From: Devosia elaeis | GTDB lineage: Bacteria > Pseudomonadota > Alphaproteobacteria > Rhizobiales > Devosiaceae | Length of the DNA stretch: 64,000 nucleotides | Direction of reading: 5' to 3' | NCBI RefSeq assembly: GCF_001650025.1 | Contig: NZ_LVVY01000094.1 | Span: 1 to 64,000, forward strand | Shown: positions 26,696 to 35,372 of the stretch, in pieces | How positions within the stretch are numbered: position 1 is the first letter of the stretch | Layout: every line of letters starts with the position of its first letter | Position numbers and translations under genes: made by a program | Notes under the pieces: model-generated | The model's database searches: none | What the model was told of the DNA's origin: nothing | Seen by the model: only the letters and a program-made list of their open reading frames with translations

Positions 26696-26770
26696 GCGCC
26701 CATCGTCTAGCGGTCAGGACACCGCCCTCTCACGGCGGGAACAGGGGTTCGATTCCCCTTGGGCGTACCA
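26696..26770 (+). tRNA. tRNA-Glu (anticodon CTC)
   Basis: Acceptor GCGCCCA/TGGGCGT, anticodon stem CCGCC/GGCGG around CTCTCAC (anticodon CTC), encoded CCA. It lies 50 bp after the TTC isoacceptor, so the pair is probably co-transcribed. Confidence 0.97.
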
Positions 26771-26830
26771 ATCTCCCCTCTCGCATCATAGGTTTGGTCT
26801 GCGCGCTCGTTCCGCGCCGTATTCCCTTCG

Positions 26831-26907
26831 TCATTGCCGGGCTTGTCCCGGCAATCCAGTTTCGGGCCAGCAATTCATGGACCACCCGGACAAACCGGGT
26901 GGTGACG
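26831..26907. repeat. dispersed palindromic repeat, family A
   Basis: CATTGCCGGGCTTGTCCCGGCAAT is followed, after 24 bp, by a slightly decayed ACCACCCGGACAAACCGGGTGGT. It sits downstream of the tRNA-Glu pair and directly before a family B element. Confidence 0.75.
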
Positions 26908-26932
26908 TTTGCCCTTGCAGCAAGCTCTTGGA

Positions 26933-27025
26933 AGACCTCATGGTGAGCCTGTCGAACCACGAGATCGGGCACGCCTACGCTTTGGTGCCACGCCCTCACC
27001 CTTCGACGAGCTCAGGATGAGGTCT
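26933..27025. repeat. dispersed inverted repeat, family B (AGACCTCA...TGAGGTCT)
   Basis: Outer arms AGACCTCATGGTGAGC and GCTCAGGATGAGGTCT are about 60 bp apart, with inner complementary TGTCGAACCACGAG-type segments. Compared with other copies the element is inverted. It ends 13 bp before the stop of the convergent Gre-factor gene. Confidence 0.75.
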
Positions 27026-27038
27026 ACCAAGATACAGC

Positions 27039-27521
27039 TCAGCCGATCCCGACGATCTCCACGTCACCGCCGACGAAACTCGCTCCTTCGCCGACGCCCT
27101 TGCCCATAAGGGCGCGCGCAATCGGCGAGGCGAAGGAGATGGAGCCCGCTTTGGGATCGGCCTCGTCCTCGCCGACGATTCGATAGGTCTGCACCCGCCC
27201 GTCGTCGCGCTCGAAGGTCACGCGGCTGCCGAAAGCGACGACATCCTGACCCTCGGGCGGTGGAACCAGCTGCGCGGTGCGCAGGCGCTCGGTGTAATAA
27301 CGCAGGTCGCGGAACGGGTTGGCGGCCTGCCGCCGGCGCTCGTTGACGTCCTCGACCGCCATTGCCGCATCATAGGCGGTGCGCGCCTCGGCCAATTGCC
27401 GCTCCAATGCTGCCAGCCCTGCTTCCGTCACCAGGTTCGGGCCTTCCGGCACCGGGCGGTCGGGCAGCATGGTTTCCGAAGCCGTTTCGGCACTGTCTTC
27501 CTTGGTGAAGGCGACGCTCAC
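27039..27521 (-). CDS. GreA/GreB-family transcription factor homologue
   Basis: Protein of 160 residues. An N-terminal coiled-coil segment (about residues 30-85, VTEAGLAALERQLAEARTAY...) is followed by the FKBP-like C-terminal domain: FGSRVTFERDDGRVQTYRIVGEDEADPKAGSISFASPIARALMGKGVGE. The SPIARALLGK-type block is diagnostic of Gre factors. The N-terminal 28 residues are an acidic extension. Bona fide GreA reactivates backtracked RNA polymerase through acidic residues at the coiled-coil tip; here the tip reads DAAMAVEDVNERR, so cleavage ability is uncertain. Confidence 0.85.
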   Translation of the reverse strand: MSVAFTKEDSAETASETMLPDRPVPEGPNLVTEAGLAALERQLAEARTAYDAAMAVEDVNERRRQAANPFRDLRYYTERLRTAQLVPPPEGQDVVAFGSRVTFERDDGRVQTYRIVGEDEADPKAGSISFASPIARALMGKGVGEGASFVGGDVEIVGIG

Positions 27522-27595
27522 GGGCGATTCCTCAAATGCTTCTGTTGGTCATGGCATATTTGGGCGGCAGGAACGAATACCCGCCCCGGACGACC

Positions 27596-27826
27596 TCAAA
27601 CCTCGGCGCAATTGCCTTCCGTGCCGTCGGTCTCGCCGCGTTCGCGCGCTTCGAGACAATCGCATTGCGTTTCGAAACGGCTGGTCTCGTCCTCGGTCAG
27701 CTTTTCCCCCGATTGCAACAGGTCGAGCTGGGCCCTGCACAATTCGGAATCGAGGGCCGGCCGCTGGGCATGGGCAGGCAGGACGGAAAGGGCCAACAGG
27801 AGGGCGACGGTGGAAAGGTATTTCAT
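27596..27826 (-). CDS. small secreted protein with cysteines, unknown function
   Basis: Protein of 76 residues with a clear signal peptide MKYLSTVALLLALSVLPAHA. The mature part of about 56 residues carries four cysteines (ELCRAQ, TQCDCLEARE, GNCAEV) and is acidic. No family recognised. ATG 27826 lies after a GAGCGCC stretch; the frame extends upstream without signal features. Probably periplasmic with disulfides. Confidence 0.7.
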   Translation of the reverse strand: MKYLSTVALLLALSVLPAHAQRPALDSELCRAQLDLLQSGEKLTEDETSRFETQCDCLEARERGETDGTEGNCAEV

Positions 27827-27898
27827 AAGGCGCTCCGTTTGCGGGTCGGGGCGGGTTCGACCACGCAAAAGCGGAGAGAACGTGTCATTGCGGGGAAA

Positions 27899-28621
27899 CT
27901 AGCCCCGCCCCACACGCTCCAGCAGCAGATCGCGGGCCTCGTTGATCTTGGCCGCGAGGAATTCCGAGCCGCCCCGATCCGGATGCACGCCTTTCATCAG
28001 TTCGCGGTGCGCGGCCTTGATCTCCTCGGCATTGGCGCCGGGCTGGAGCCCCAGCACGGCATAGGCCTCGGCCACCGGATCGCGCGATCCGCCCGAGGGC
28101 GCTTCGCCGCCCGGCCCGCCTCCCGCATCCTGTTCGGCGAAATATTCGCGCCACCCGGCGCGATTGGTATCAAGCCAGCTTTCGAGCAGGTTGACGCTTT
28201 CCGCATCGTGCCCGATCTCGCCGATCAGCACCCGGGTTTCGTATTCGCCCAGGTCCAGCAGGTCCCAGCCGGCAAATTGCCCATCCAGCACCCGGCCGGA
28301 CAATTCGCCGGTATCGTGATCGAGCTCCATGGCCAGGTAACGGCTGCGCACCTTGGATGTATTGGCATTGCCCCCGGCGACGCTATCGAAGGAAAACTGG
28401 CCGATCCGCCCGCGCAGCAGCACCGAGGCGGCGAGCGCGCCCACGATCATGGCGATGTCGATGCGCCGGAACAGCAGGGCCGCCAGCGCGACCAGGCCCG
28501 CAAAGCCGCCCACAATCCAGCGCAGGCTGCGCATCAGCACGCGCCGGTCCATGTTCCGCATCGCCTGCAACAGCCAGAGCGCGGCCAACAGGCCCAGGCC
28601 TCCAAGAAAAATCCAGCTCAT
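27899..28621 (-). CDS. membrane-anchored J-domain protein
   Basis: Protein of 240 residues. The N-terminus has one or more hydrophobic segments ([18 protein letters not shown], then [15 protein letters not shown] and [16 protein letters not shown]). A middle domain follows ([23 protein letters not shown]). The C-terminal J-domain is [33 protein letters not shown] with the HPD tripeptide. The C-terminal J-domain on a membrane anchor resembles TIM14/DjlA-type DnaK co-chaperones. It overlaps the upstream VWA gene by 4 bp (ATGA), suggesting a joint role. Confidence 0.9.
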   Translation of the reverse strand: MSWIFLGGLGLLAALWLLQAMRNMDRRVLMRSLRWIVGGFAGLVALAALLFRRIDIAMIVGALAASVLLRGRIGQFSFDSVAGGNANTSKVRSRYLAMELDHDTGELSGRVLDGQFAGWDLLDLGEYETRVLIGEIGHDAESVNLLESWLDTNRAGWREYFAEQDAGGGPGGEAPSGGSRDPVAEAYAVLGLQPGANAEEIKAAHRELMKGVHPDRGGSEFLAAKINEARDLLLERVGRG

Positions 28622-29340
28622 CTGCCCTCGATCTGCGCCAGCAGCGCCCGCGCTTCGCCATTCTGCTGCAGGCGCAGATGCGCCCTCCCGCCGCTCGCAA
28701 AGGCGGCCACAGCCTTCAGTAGCGCCGCCAATTGTCCCGGCGCCGAATTGTCGAACCGGGCATAGGCGCCCTTGGACAGCCGCGCGAATTCGCGGAACGC
28801 CGCTTCGACGCGGGCATCGCGCCCTTCCTGGAACACGAAGATCGGCAATCCCAGCAGGCCCAGCTCCCCGGCCTTGGCGCAGAGCGCATCGACATCTTCC
28901 TCGATGGCATCCCCGACAAAGACCATGGCATTGATCCGCCGCTTCTTATGCTCGTCCCGGGCATGGTTGAACACCTTGCCGATCTGCGTATTGCCGCCCT
29001 GGCAGGCTATGCCGCTCATCAATCGCGCCAGGGCCGAGGCATCCTTGACCCATTTGGAAGCGCGGCATTCGCCCAGCCCGCGGAAATAGAGCAATTGCAC
29101 CTGCAGATGCGCGTCGTCCGGAATCGCCTCGAACATGCCGGCCTGCAGGGACACGGCCATGTCCCAGGTGGGCTGGCGGCTCATCGTGGCATCCATGGCG
29201 AAGAGCAGCCGGCCGTCCTCGGCGGCATTGGGTCGCGCGAGCTTGCCCACCTTCTCCACGAAGCTGGCGATTTCGTCGCGAACCGCGCCCTGCTGCTGCA
29301 CGACGCCATCCCGGCGGGTCGTCGGATTCTTCTCACTCAT
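28618..29340 (-). CDS. VWA domain-containing protein
   Basis: Cytoplasmic protein of 240 residues with no signal peptide. The VWA core starts at [18 protein letters not shown], a D-x-T-x-S metal-binding (MIDAS-like) motif. Later motifs are [13 protein letters not shown] and [17 protein letters not shown]. The front of about 40 residues ([13 protein letters not shown]) resembles the VWA proteins often found near J-domain proteins in alphaproteobacteria. Start 29340 has an ATG; a longer antisense frame continues upstream. Coupled by a 4-bp overlap to the J-domain gene. Role unknown, probably metal-dependent protein binding. Confidence 0.87.
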   Translation of the reverse strand: MSEKNPTTRRDGVVQQQGAVRDEIASFVEKVGKLARPNAAEDGRLLFAMDATMSRQPTWDMAVSLQAGMFEAIPDDAHLQVQLLYFRGLGECRASKWVKDASALARLMSGIACQGGNTQIGKVFNHARDEHKKRRINAMVFVGDAIEEDVDALCAKAGELGLLGLPIFVFQEGRDARVEAAFREFARLSKGAYARFDNSAPGQLAALLKAVAAFASGGRAHLRLQQNGEARALLAQIEGR

Positions 29341-29463
29341 GGTTCGAATATGTGGGGCGATCACCGCCCCGGCAAGGGATTGACGAAATTCTGCTTGTCT
29401 TGGTCGAAATGCGGGCGCCTCATTCGTCATGGCAGGAGAAATCCTGTTAGGAGGGAAATCCAA

Positions 29464-30687
29464 ATGGAACGGCATTACGGCTGGGTCATCGTGGCCGCCG
29501 GCGCGGTGATCACCTGTCTGGCAATGGGCGCGATGTTCGCCCTGCCCGTCTACCTGCAACCGATCTCGGACGAAACCGGCTGGACCCGGGCCGGCATTTC
29601 CGGAGCGATGACGGTGGGCTTCATCGTCATGGGCGTGGCCGGCTTTCTCTGGGGCACGCTGACCGACCGCATCGGCGCCCGCCCCGTGGTGCTCATCGCC
29701 GCCGTGCTTCTGGGCCTGGGCCTCTTCGTCGCCAGCCGGGCCGACAATCTCTTCATCTTCCAGTTTGCCTATGGCGGGCTGGTGGGGGCCTCGGGCGGCG
29801 CCTTCTTCGCCCCGCTGATCGCCACCACCCTGGGCTGGTTCGACAAGCATCGGAGCCTGGCCGTCTCGCTGGTCTCGCTGGGCGGCGGCATCGCGCCCAT
29901 GACCATTACCCCGCTGGCCACCGTGCTGATCCAGACCTTCGGCTGGCGCGACGCGATGATGATGACGGCCATCGGCGCCACGCTCTTCATCGTGCCCGCC
30001 GCCTTCCTGATCCGCCGCGCGCCCGAGGCCGTGGCGGCCGCGCCGAGCCCGGCCAGCGACGTGGCCCCGGCCGAACCGCGCCCAACCAATATGGGCGCCA
30101 TTTTCCGCACGCCGCAATTCTTCGTTCTGGCCGGCGTGTTCTTCCTCTGCTGCGCCGCCCATTCCGGGCCGATCTTCCATACGGTGAGCTATGCCATGCT
30201 CTGCGGCGCCTCGGCGCTGGCGGCGGCCAGCATCTATAGCGTCGAGGGCTTTGCGGGCCTGTTCGGCCGCGTCTTCTTCGGCGTGCTGGCTGACCGCATC
30301 GGCGTCAAGCGGGTCATCGTCGCCGGCCTCGTGCTCCAGGCCGTGGGCATCTATCTCTATATCTATGTCAGCGAATTGCCCCATTTCTACATGCTGGCCG
30401 TGGTGCTGGGCCTGGTCTATGGCGGCGTCATGCCGCTCTATTCGGTGCTGGCGCGCGACTATTTCGGCCCCAAGGTCATGGGCACGGTGCTGGGCGGCAT
30501 CACCATGACCTCCTCCATCGGCATGGCCTTCGGCCCGGTCGGCGGCGGCTGGCTGTTCGACACCTTCGGCGACTACCACTGGCTCTACGTCGCTTCGGCC
30601 GGCGTGGGCCTGGCGGCGGCAGCCCTGGCGCTGGCCTTCCCGCCCAAGACGCAGGACGAAACGCCGACCGCAGCGCAGCCGGCGTAA
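29464..30687 (+). CDS. MFS transporter, monocarboxylate/oxalate:formate antiporter-like
   Basis: Membrane protein of 407 residues with about 12 hydrophobic segments, starting MERHYGWVIVAAGAVITCLAMG. The A-loop GTLTDRIGARPVVLI is the MFS signature, and FGVLADRIGVKRVIV repeats it in the second half. N-terminal HYGWVIV.AG.......GA.FALPVYL and FGW..RWR-like elements place it with MCT-like MFS proteins. ATG 29464 follows AGGAGGG. Substrate unknown, perhaps an organic anion. It is divergent from VWA and convergent with the next MFS gene. Confidence 0.9.
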   Translation: MERHYGWVIVAAGAVITCLAMGAMFALPVYLQPISDETGWTRAGISGAMTVGFIVMGVAGFLWGTLTDRIGARPVVLIAAVLLGLGLFVASRADNLFIFQFAYGGLVGASGGAFFAPLIATTLGWFDKHRSLAVSLVSLGGGIAPMTITPLATVLIQTFGWRDAMMMTAIGATLFIVPAAFLIRRAPEAVAAAPSPASDVAPAEPRPTNMGAIFRTPQFFVLAGVFFLCCAAHSGPIFHTVSYAMLCGASALAAASIYSVEGFAGLFGRVFFGVLADRIGVKRVIVAGLVLQAVGIYLYIYVSELPHFYMLAVVLGLVYGGVMPLYSVLARDYFGPKVMGTVLGGITMTSSIGMAFGPVGGGWLFDTFGDYHWLYVASAGVGLAAAALALAFPPKTQDETPTAAQPA

Positions 30688-30709
30688 CGGGTAAGGCTCC
30701 GATTACCGA

Positions 30710-32056
30710 TCAGGCGGGGCTCGCCACGGCGGCCCCGCCATTTTCATCATCGTCCTTGCCTGCCGCATAGGCGGCCGACAAATCCCGGTAATAGCGGGAA
30801 TTGAAGGCCAGGATGGTGATGATCACCCCAATGAAGCCGGCAATGGTGAAGACCAGGGCAATGCCTCGATCCGGCCCGGTGCCGAACCAGGAGCCGATCG
30901 TGTCGGCGCCCGCCCCATCAGTCATGAAGGGGATGACGATGAACTGCGTCAGCGGCCCGATCAGGAAGGCCGTGAGCGGGGATGCCGATTGCTCCACCGA
31001 TTGGGCAAAGCCGAAGACGCGCCCCTGCCGCTCCAGCGGCACCACCTTCTGCAATGTCGTATGCTCGGCCGCCTCGGCATAGGGGCCCAGCAGCATCCAG
31101 ATGAAACAACCGCCCGCCAGCAGCCAGATCGACGGCTGGATGGTGAAGACGCAGCACACCGACCAGGTGATGAGATTGACCAGGAGCAGCGTGCGCAGCG
31201 GGTTCTTGCCCAGGCCAGTACGCGAAATGATGATGCCGCTGGCGATGAAGGCGGTGGAGAGCACGCCGAACAGCAGGCCCCAGACCTCCACGGAAACCAG
31301 CGACAGCCCATAGGCGTCGAGCAGGGCCATGAAGACGCCGCCCAGGAAATTGTTGAAGCAGGCGAAGAAGATCAGCGCGAACAGCCCCGGCACCGCGGCG
31401 ATGACGCGAATGGTGCCGGCAATATCGACGCGCTTGGGCTCTTGGGGCACGTCCGGACTCGGTGCCGGGCGGCCCTCGTCGATCCGCACCAGGCTCAGAT
31501 GCAGCAGGACCAGGATGGTGGCGCCCAGCGCCAGGGCCAGCACGCCCAGCATGCCGGTATAGGCCACCAGGAAACCGGAAATCACCGAGGTGGTGAGAAA
31601 ACCGATGCCGCTGACCATGCCCACAAGGCCATTGGCCTTGTCGCGCTGGTCCTCGGGAATGAGGATGGTCACCAGGGTCGGCAGCGCGATGGAGCGGATA
31701 TTACCGGCAATGACGCCCAGCATGACCACCAGCACGAAGAGCCAGAGATAAGGCCCGAAGGGATCGGTGAAGGCGCCCTCGGGCTCGATCAGCACCAGGA
31801 CAATTGCGGCCGCATAGAGCGCCGCCGACACCACGCTTGACCCCATCATCGCCAGTTTCTTGCCATTGTGGTCGACGATGGAGCCGAACCAGAAACCGAA
31901 GCCGGCCGTGAAGACCAGATAGACGCCCGCGATCATGCCCGTGGCGAAGACCGAATGCGTCTCGAGAAAAATCCAGAAGGTGATGGCGAACCACACCGTG
32001 AAATTGGTGACATTGGCCACAAGGTTGTTGGCCAGGATTTGGTGAAACGGCTTCAT
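30710..32056 (-). CDS. MFS transporter, efflux-like
   Basis: Membrane protein of 448 residues starting MKPFHQILANNLVANVTNF, with about 12 membrane segments. The A-loop is FGSIVDHNGKKLAMMG, and DQRDKANGLVGMVSGIGF and ERQGRVFGFAQSVEQSASPLTAFLIGP resemble MefA/EntS-type efflux MFS proteins. A charged C-terminal tail (GKDDDENGGAAV) is cytoplasmic. The chosen ATG has GGGAAAG upstream; an in-frame start at 32122 is less likely. Substrate unknown. Confidence 0.88.
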   Translation of the reverse strand: MKPFHQILANNLVANVTNFTVWFAITFWIFLETHSVFATGMIAGVYLVFTAGFGFWFGSIVDHNGKKLAMMGSSVVSAALYAAAIVLVLIEPEGAFTDPFGPYLWLFVLVVMLGVIAGNIRSIALPTLVTILIPEDQRDKANGLVGMVSGIGFLTTSVISGFLVAYTGMLGVLALALGATILVLLHLSLVRIDEGRPAPSPDVPQEPKRVDIAGTIRVIAAVPGLFALIFFACFNNFLGGVFMALLDAYGLSLVSVEVWGLLFGVLSTAFIASGIIISRTGLGKNPLRTLLLVNLITWSVCCVFTIQPSIWLLAGGCFIWMLLGPYAEAAEHTTLQKVVPLERQGRVFGFAQSVEQSASPLTAFLIGPLTQFIVIPFMTDGAGADTIGSWFGTGPDRGIALVFTIAGFIGVIITILAFNSRYYRDLSAAYAAGKDDDENGGAAVASPA

Positions 32057-32212
32057 CGAACTTTCCCGCTCGGAATGCGCGGGCGCATCCCGTTTCTCTG
32101 AATGTACAATCTCGCGGACCACCCTGACGAGGGGTGTCAGTAGCCCGCAGCATTCAGACGAACGGCACCATTCCGGTTCGACATGGGGCGGGGCGATTGC
32201 TCCGCTGCGCCG

Positions 32213-32494
32213 CTACCAGCAGCGCGGCCAATAGATATCGTCGCGAAAATCTTCCGGAATCCGGGACATGCGCGACAGCGCGCCGGCGGCGAGATCGATC
32301 TGTTCGCAGAGCTGGTGGATGCGGGCGGGCACCGGGGTGCCGGAGACATATTCGCGCATCCGCCATTCATCCAGCCCCAGCGCGTCCTTGCGCCGCCGCG
32401 CCTCGGCCTCGATGTCCATGGGGCGAACCGCGCCGGAATGGCCGATGGCCTGGTCCGGTTCACTCCATTCCCTGCTCTCTATCGCGAAACGCAT
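32213..32494 (-). CDS. hypothetical protein
   Basis: Reading of 93 residues, no family recognised, soluble and charged (MDIEAEARRRKDALGLDEWRMREYVSGTPVPARIHQLCEQI in the middle). It ends IYWPRCW. Start is uncertain: ATG 32494 (weak GGCCGGA site) or internal ATG 32419, which would give 68 residues. Position-specific codon choice looks coding from 32419 on. It sits between the MFS gene and the divergent nucleosidase. Confidence 0.55.
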   Translation of the reverse strand: MRFAIESREWSEPDQAIGHSGAVRPMDIEAEARRRKDALGLDEWRMREYVSGTPVPARIHQLCEQIDLAAGALSRMSRIPEDFRDDIYWPRCW

Positions 32495-32618
32495 TCCGGC
32501 CGCCTTGCGGGTCGCGCCGCAAATCGGCGGACCACTGGTTCAAATTTAATCGATATCGGTTACGGAAGCGCAAAGAATTGGGCGGCCTACACCGCCCTGC
32601 CCGTGCTAAAGGACCATC

Positions 32619-33206
32619 ATGTCGATCCTCTATCTCATGGCCGCAGAATCCGAATATGGCCCGCATCTGCGCGCCCGCATCAACCCGGTCATGGTCGGAA
32701 TCGGCCCGGTGGAAGCCGCCGTCAACACCACGCGCATCCTGGCCGAAGCCAATGAACGGCCGCGCCTCGTCGCATCCCTAGGCTCGGCGGGTTCGCGCCT
32801 GCTGGACCATTGCGGCGTCTACCAGGCCATCTCGGTCTCCTATCGCGACATGGACGCGTCCCCGCTCGGTTTCATCCGGGGCGAAACGCCGCTGACCGGC
32901 CTGCCCGTCACCCTGCCGCTGGAACCGCTTGTGCCCGGGCTTGTCCCCGCCACGCTCTCCACCGGCGCCAATGTGGTTTCCGGCGCCGCCTATGACGGGA
33001 TCGCCGAGGACATGGTGGATATGGAAACCTTTGCCATCCTGCGCGCCTGCCAGGCCTTCGGCCTGCCGCTTCTGGCGCTGCGCGGCATTTCCGACGGCAA
33101 GAGCGAACTGCGCCAGCTCTCGGACTGGACGGACTATCTCCACGTCATCGACGAGAAGCTGGCCGTGGCGGTGGATCTGGTGGAAGCGGCCTACGCGACG
33201 CGCTAG
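32619..33206 (+). CDS. MTA/SAH nucleosidase-like phosphorylase-superfamily protein
   Basis: Cytoplasmic protein of 195 residues of the PNP_UDP_1 superfamily. Shared motifs: GIGPVEAAVNTTRIL near residue 27, the central Gly-rich VASLGSAGSRLL, EDMVDMETFAILRACQAFGLP (substrate Glu/Met-Glu) and the catalytic RGISDGKSEL. It is shorter than MtnN (about 230), but all motifs are present. Most likely hydrolyses a nucleoside such as methylthioadenosine or S-adenosylhomocysteine. Its stop shares CTAG with the convergent membrane-protein gene. Confidence 0.82.
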   Translation: MSILYLMAAESEYGPHLRARINPVMVGIGPVEAAVNTTRILAEANERPRLVASLGSAGSRLLDHCGVYQAISVSYRDMDASPLGFIRGETPLTGLPVTLPLEPLVPGLVPATLSTGANVVSGAAYDGIAEDMVDMETFAILRACQAFGLPLLALRGISDGKSELRQLSDWTDYLHVIDEKLAVAVDLVEAAYATR

Positions 33207-33544
33207 GCGCCGCGATCGCCCTGCCCCTGCTGCTTCTTCTTGTCCCGGCGGGCGCGCTGCCAGCTGGTCCATTTGCGGCTGCCGCGCAGGATGGCCATGT
33301 TCACCGGGCCTTGCAAAAAGATCAGGTCGACGGCCAGCAGCAGCAGGCCCAGCGGCAACATCCAGATGCCGAGCACCGGCAGGAAGCTGAAAATGCCGCC
33401 CAGCACCAGTAGGATGCCGAGCGGTATCCGCACCCAGCGCGCCTCAGGCCGGCGCACGCGGGAAAGCCAATTCGCCGCCAGGGCGGGAATCCGGCGCTCC
33501 AATCGATCGAACAGGCGATTCAGCCGTTCCGTGCTTTTGCTCAT
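33203..33544 (-). CDS. small membrane protein, unknown function
   Basis: Protein of 113 residues. A basic N-terminal half (RLNRLFDRLERRIPALAANWLSR) leads to a hydrophobic hairpin, GILLVLGGIFSFLPVLGIWMLPLGLLLLAVDLIFL, and a Lys/Arg/Gln-rich tail. The pattern LP.LG.WMLPLGL.LLA.D is recurrent in small alphaproteobacterial membrane proteins without assigned function. ATG 33544 is 8 bases after GGAGAAA. It ends in a 4-bp overlap with the nucleosidase gene. Confidence 0.78.
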   Translation of the reverse strand: MSKSTERLNRLFDRLERRIPALAANWLSRVRRPEARWVRIPLGILLVLGGIFSFLPVLGIWMLPLGLLLLAVDLIFLQGPVNMAILRGSRKWTSWQRARRDKKKQQGQGDRGA

Positions 33545-33655
33545 CGAGGCTTTCTCCAGCATGAGCAGTAAATGGCTGCCACAAGGCGGCGGATCAAGGG
33601 CAAAACGGAACCCGGGCCGGAGATATTTCGTTGATCGGCAAACAGGAGCGTCCCC

Positions 33656-33973
33656 ATGTCTCTCGACCATGTCCTTGCCAGCCTCGGCCTGGCCCATCGC
33701 GACCCCAACAGCCTTGAAGCGCGGATCGAGTCCCTGCAGCGCGACATGCGCCGCATCGGCCGCCGGCTTTCCAGCCAGGCCGAACACACCGCAGAGGATT
33801 GGGGCGATCACCTCTCCGATTTCGGGCGCGAAGCGGCGCGACAAAGCCGGCACCTGGCCGAGGCCGCCGGCACCCAGGCTTGGCGCGGCGCCAGGGCCGT
33901 GCGACGCGACCCGCTGCCGGCCATTGCCGTGATCGGCACAGCATTCCTGCTGGCGCGGCTGCTGCGGCGGTAA
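33656..33973 (+). CDS. DUF883-like membrane-tethered protein
   Basis: Protein of 105 residues. A helical, charged front (residues 1-75, RIESLQRDMRRIGRRLSSQAEHTAED) is followed by a single C-terminal hydrophobic helix AIAVIGTAFLLARLL with a terminal RR. This layout is that of the ElaB/YqjD/DUF883 group, but the match is only by architecture. ATG 33656 has an AGGAG site. Possibly an inner-membrane-anchored stress protein. Confidence 0.68.
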   Translation: MSLDHVLASLGLAHRDPNSLEARIESLQRDMRRIGRRLSSQAEHTAEDWGDHLSDFGREAARQSRHLAEAAGTQAWRGARAVRRDPLPAIAVIGTAFLLARLLRR

Positions 33974-34065
33974 CCTTCCGCTTACCGTCCTTCTGAGGCA
34001 TTCCTTAAGGCTGCGGGCGCATTTTCAGGCGCAGAGACATCTTTGTCACAGCCTGGAATGCCCCC

Positions 34066-34539
34066 ATGTCCCGCTCTGCCGGCGCCCTGCTGCGCCTCGC
34101 CATTGTCGCCGTCGCCGCCACCAGCCTCGGCGGCTGTTCCTTTCTCGGGATGAATTTCGGCTTCAACCGCCTGACCGAGAAGGAATGCATGATGCGGGCG
34201 ATGTATTTCGAATCCAACCGCTCCAGCGCCGATGGTATGCTGGCCGTCGGCACGGTGGTGATGAACCGCCTCAACGATCCGCGCTACCCCAAGACGGTTT
34301 GCGAGGTCGTGGGCCAGAAAAACCAGTTTGCCCAGGGCGTCCTGACCAAGCCGATGACCGATAGCGGCGCGGTGCTCGCCTCCCAGGTTGCCGATCAGGT
34401 CCTGCGCGGCTCCCGCCATCCCGGCGTGCAGAATGCCCAGCATTTCCACACCGCCGGCCTGCGCTTCCCCTATAACAACATGTTCTATGTGCTCGAAGCG
34501 GGCGGCAACGAATTCTACGAAAAGCGCTCGGTGCGGTAG
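34066..34539 (+). CDS. SleB-family (Hydrolase_2) cell wall hydrolase lipoprotein
   Basis: Protein of 157 residues with a lipoprotein signal ending LGGC. The SleB/CwlJ hydrolase domain (from about residue 38) begins CMMRAMYFESNRSSADGMLAVGTVVMNRLND, with catalytic Glu in YFES. It ends HFHTAGLRFPYNNMFYVLEAGGNEFYEK. The family are lytic transglycosylase- or amidase-type peptidoglycan enzymes, widespread in non-spore-forming alphaproteobacteria. Likely periplasmic or outer-membrane bound, function in wall turnover. Confidence 0.9.
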   Translation: MSRSAGALLRLAIVAVAATSLGGCSFLGMNFGFNRLTEKECMMRAMYFESNRSSADGMLAVGTVVMNRLNDPRYPKTVCEVVGQKNQFAQGVLTKPMTDSGAVLASQVADQVLRGSRHPGVQNAQHFHTAGLRFPYNNMFYVLEAGGNEFYEKRSVR

Positions 34540-34657
34540 GTATTTTAGCCTTCTCACTTCTCCCACCGGCAAGCTGGATTGCGGGGACAAGCCTGACAAT
34601 GGCGAGGGGTGGAATTCAAGCCGCCCAATAGCCCAACAGACGCTATCTGCCTCCGGT

Positions 34658-34750
34658 AGACCTCATTCTGAGCCTGTCGAAGGAGGAGGTCGTGGCGCAC
34701 GAGCCTCAACGTTCCCGACCTCATGGTTCGACTGGCTCACCATGAGGTCT
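34658..34750. repeat. dispersed inverted repeat, family B, with a decayed family A unit before it
   Basis: Starts AGACCTCATTCTGAGCCTGT and ends CACCATGAGGTCT, in the standard orientation. About 50 bp earlier (34566-34606) a degenerate GCAAGCTGGATTGCGGGGAC unit resembles family A. The 218-bp gap 34540-34757 contains nothing else. Confidence 0.75.
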
Positions 34751-34757
34751 CCGGGTC

Positions 34758-35303
34758 CTAAAAATCCCCGCCGATATCGAAGCCGCCACCTCCGCCCCAA
34801 TCATCACCGCCGCCCCAGTCGTCACCACCATCAGATGGCTCGTCGGGCGCGGGATTGTCGACATTCTCGGCTGCCGATGCGGGCGTGCCGAACATGCCGG
34901 CAATGGCCGAGCCGAGCAGCAGGCCGCCAGTGACGCCAAGCGCGGTCTGTGCCGCGCCAGCCAGAAAGCCGCCTTCGGCCGGGCGGTCCCAGGGGCCGGA
35001 CCGGCGCTGGGGCTGCGGCTGGCGCCGCTCCGGCCTGTCCTGGCCGAAAATACCGCCCAGAAAGCCCGAATCCTGACGCTCGGCCCGCTCTTCGAGTTCG
35101 GCGAGGCGCTGCTGCTGTTCACGCAAGGCCGCTTCCTGCACGATGATCGTCTGGGCCATGTAATAGGCCGCCGCAGGGTGCTGGCGCAGGCGTTCGCGGA
35201 TCAGCGCCTCCGCGTCGACATCGCGGGGGCCGCTATGGCGCTCGACATTGGCCAGGCGCTCGAACAAGTCCTCGATGGCGCGTTCATCTTCCGGTCTCAG
35301 CAT
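34758..35303 (-). CDS. DUF2076 domain protein
   Basis: Protein of 181 residues. Residues 1-70 are helical (PEDERAIEDLFERLANVE, AAYYMAQTIIVQEAALREQQQRLAELE). A Gly/Ala segment follows (FLAGAAQTALGVTGGLLLGSAIAGMFG) that could be membrane-associating, and the tail is Gly/Asp/Trp-rich with a WGGGDDWGGGGGFDIGGDF end. The order matches DUF2076 proteins of alpha- and betaproteobacteria. No signal peptide. Function unknown. Confidence 0.85.
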   Translation of the reverse strand: MLRPEDERAIEDLFERLANVERHSGPRDVDAEALIRERLRQHPAAAYYMAQTIIVQEAALREQQQRLAELEERAERQDSGFLGGIFGQDRPERRQPQPQRRSGPWDRPAEGGFLAGAAQTALGVTGGLLLGSAIAGMFGTPASAAENVDNPAPDEPSDGGDDWGGGDDWGGGGGFDIGGDF

Positions 35304-35372
35304 GGCGCTCTCCTCTGTGTGCTTGTCTGCACATGGGAAGCCGCCGGGGACCGCGCAAGGCCGCGCCCGAAA

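Noticed and set aside
26831-27025. Adjacent repeats considered as CRISPR
   Set aside because: Repeats are inverted, of two different families and not regularly spaced, and no cas gene is near.
30710-32122. Longer start at 32122 for the efflux MFS
   Set aside because: The extra 22 residues are polar and precede a better placed ATG with a GGGAAAG site at 32056.
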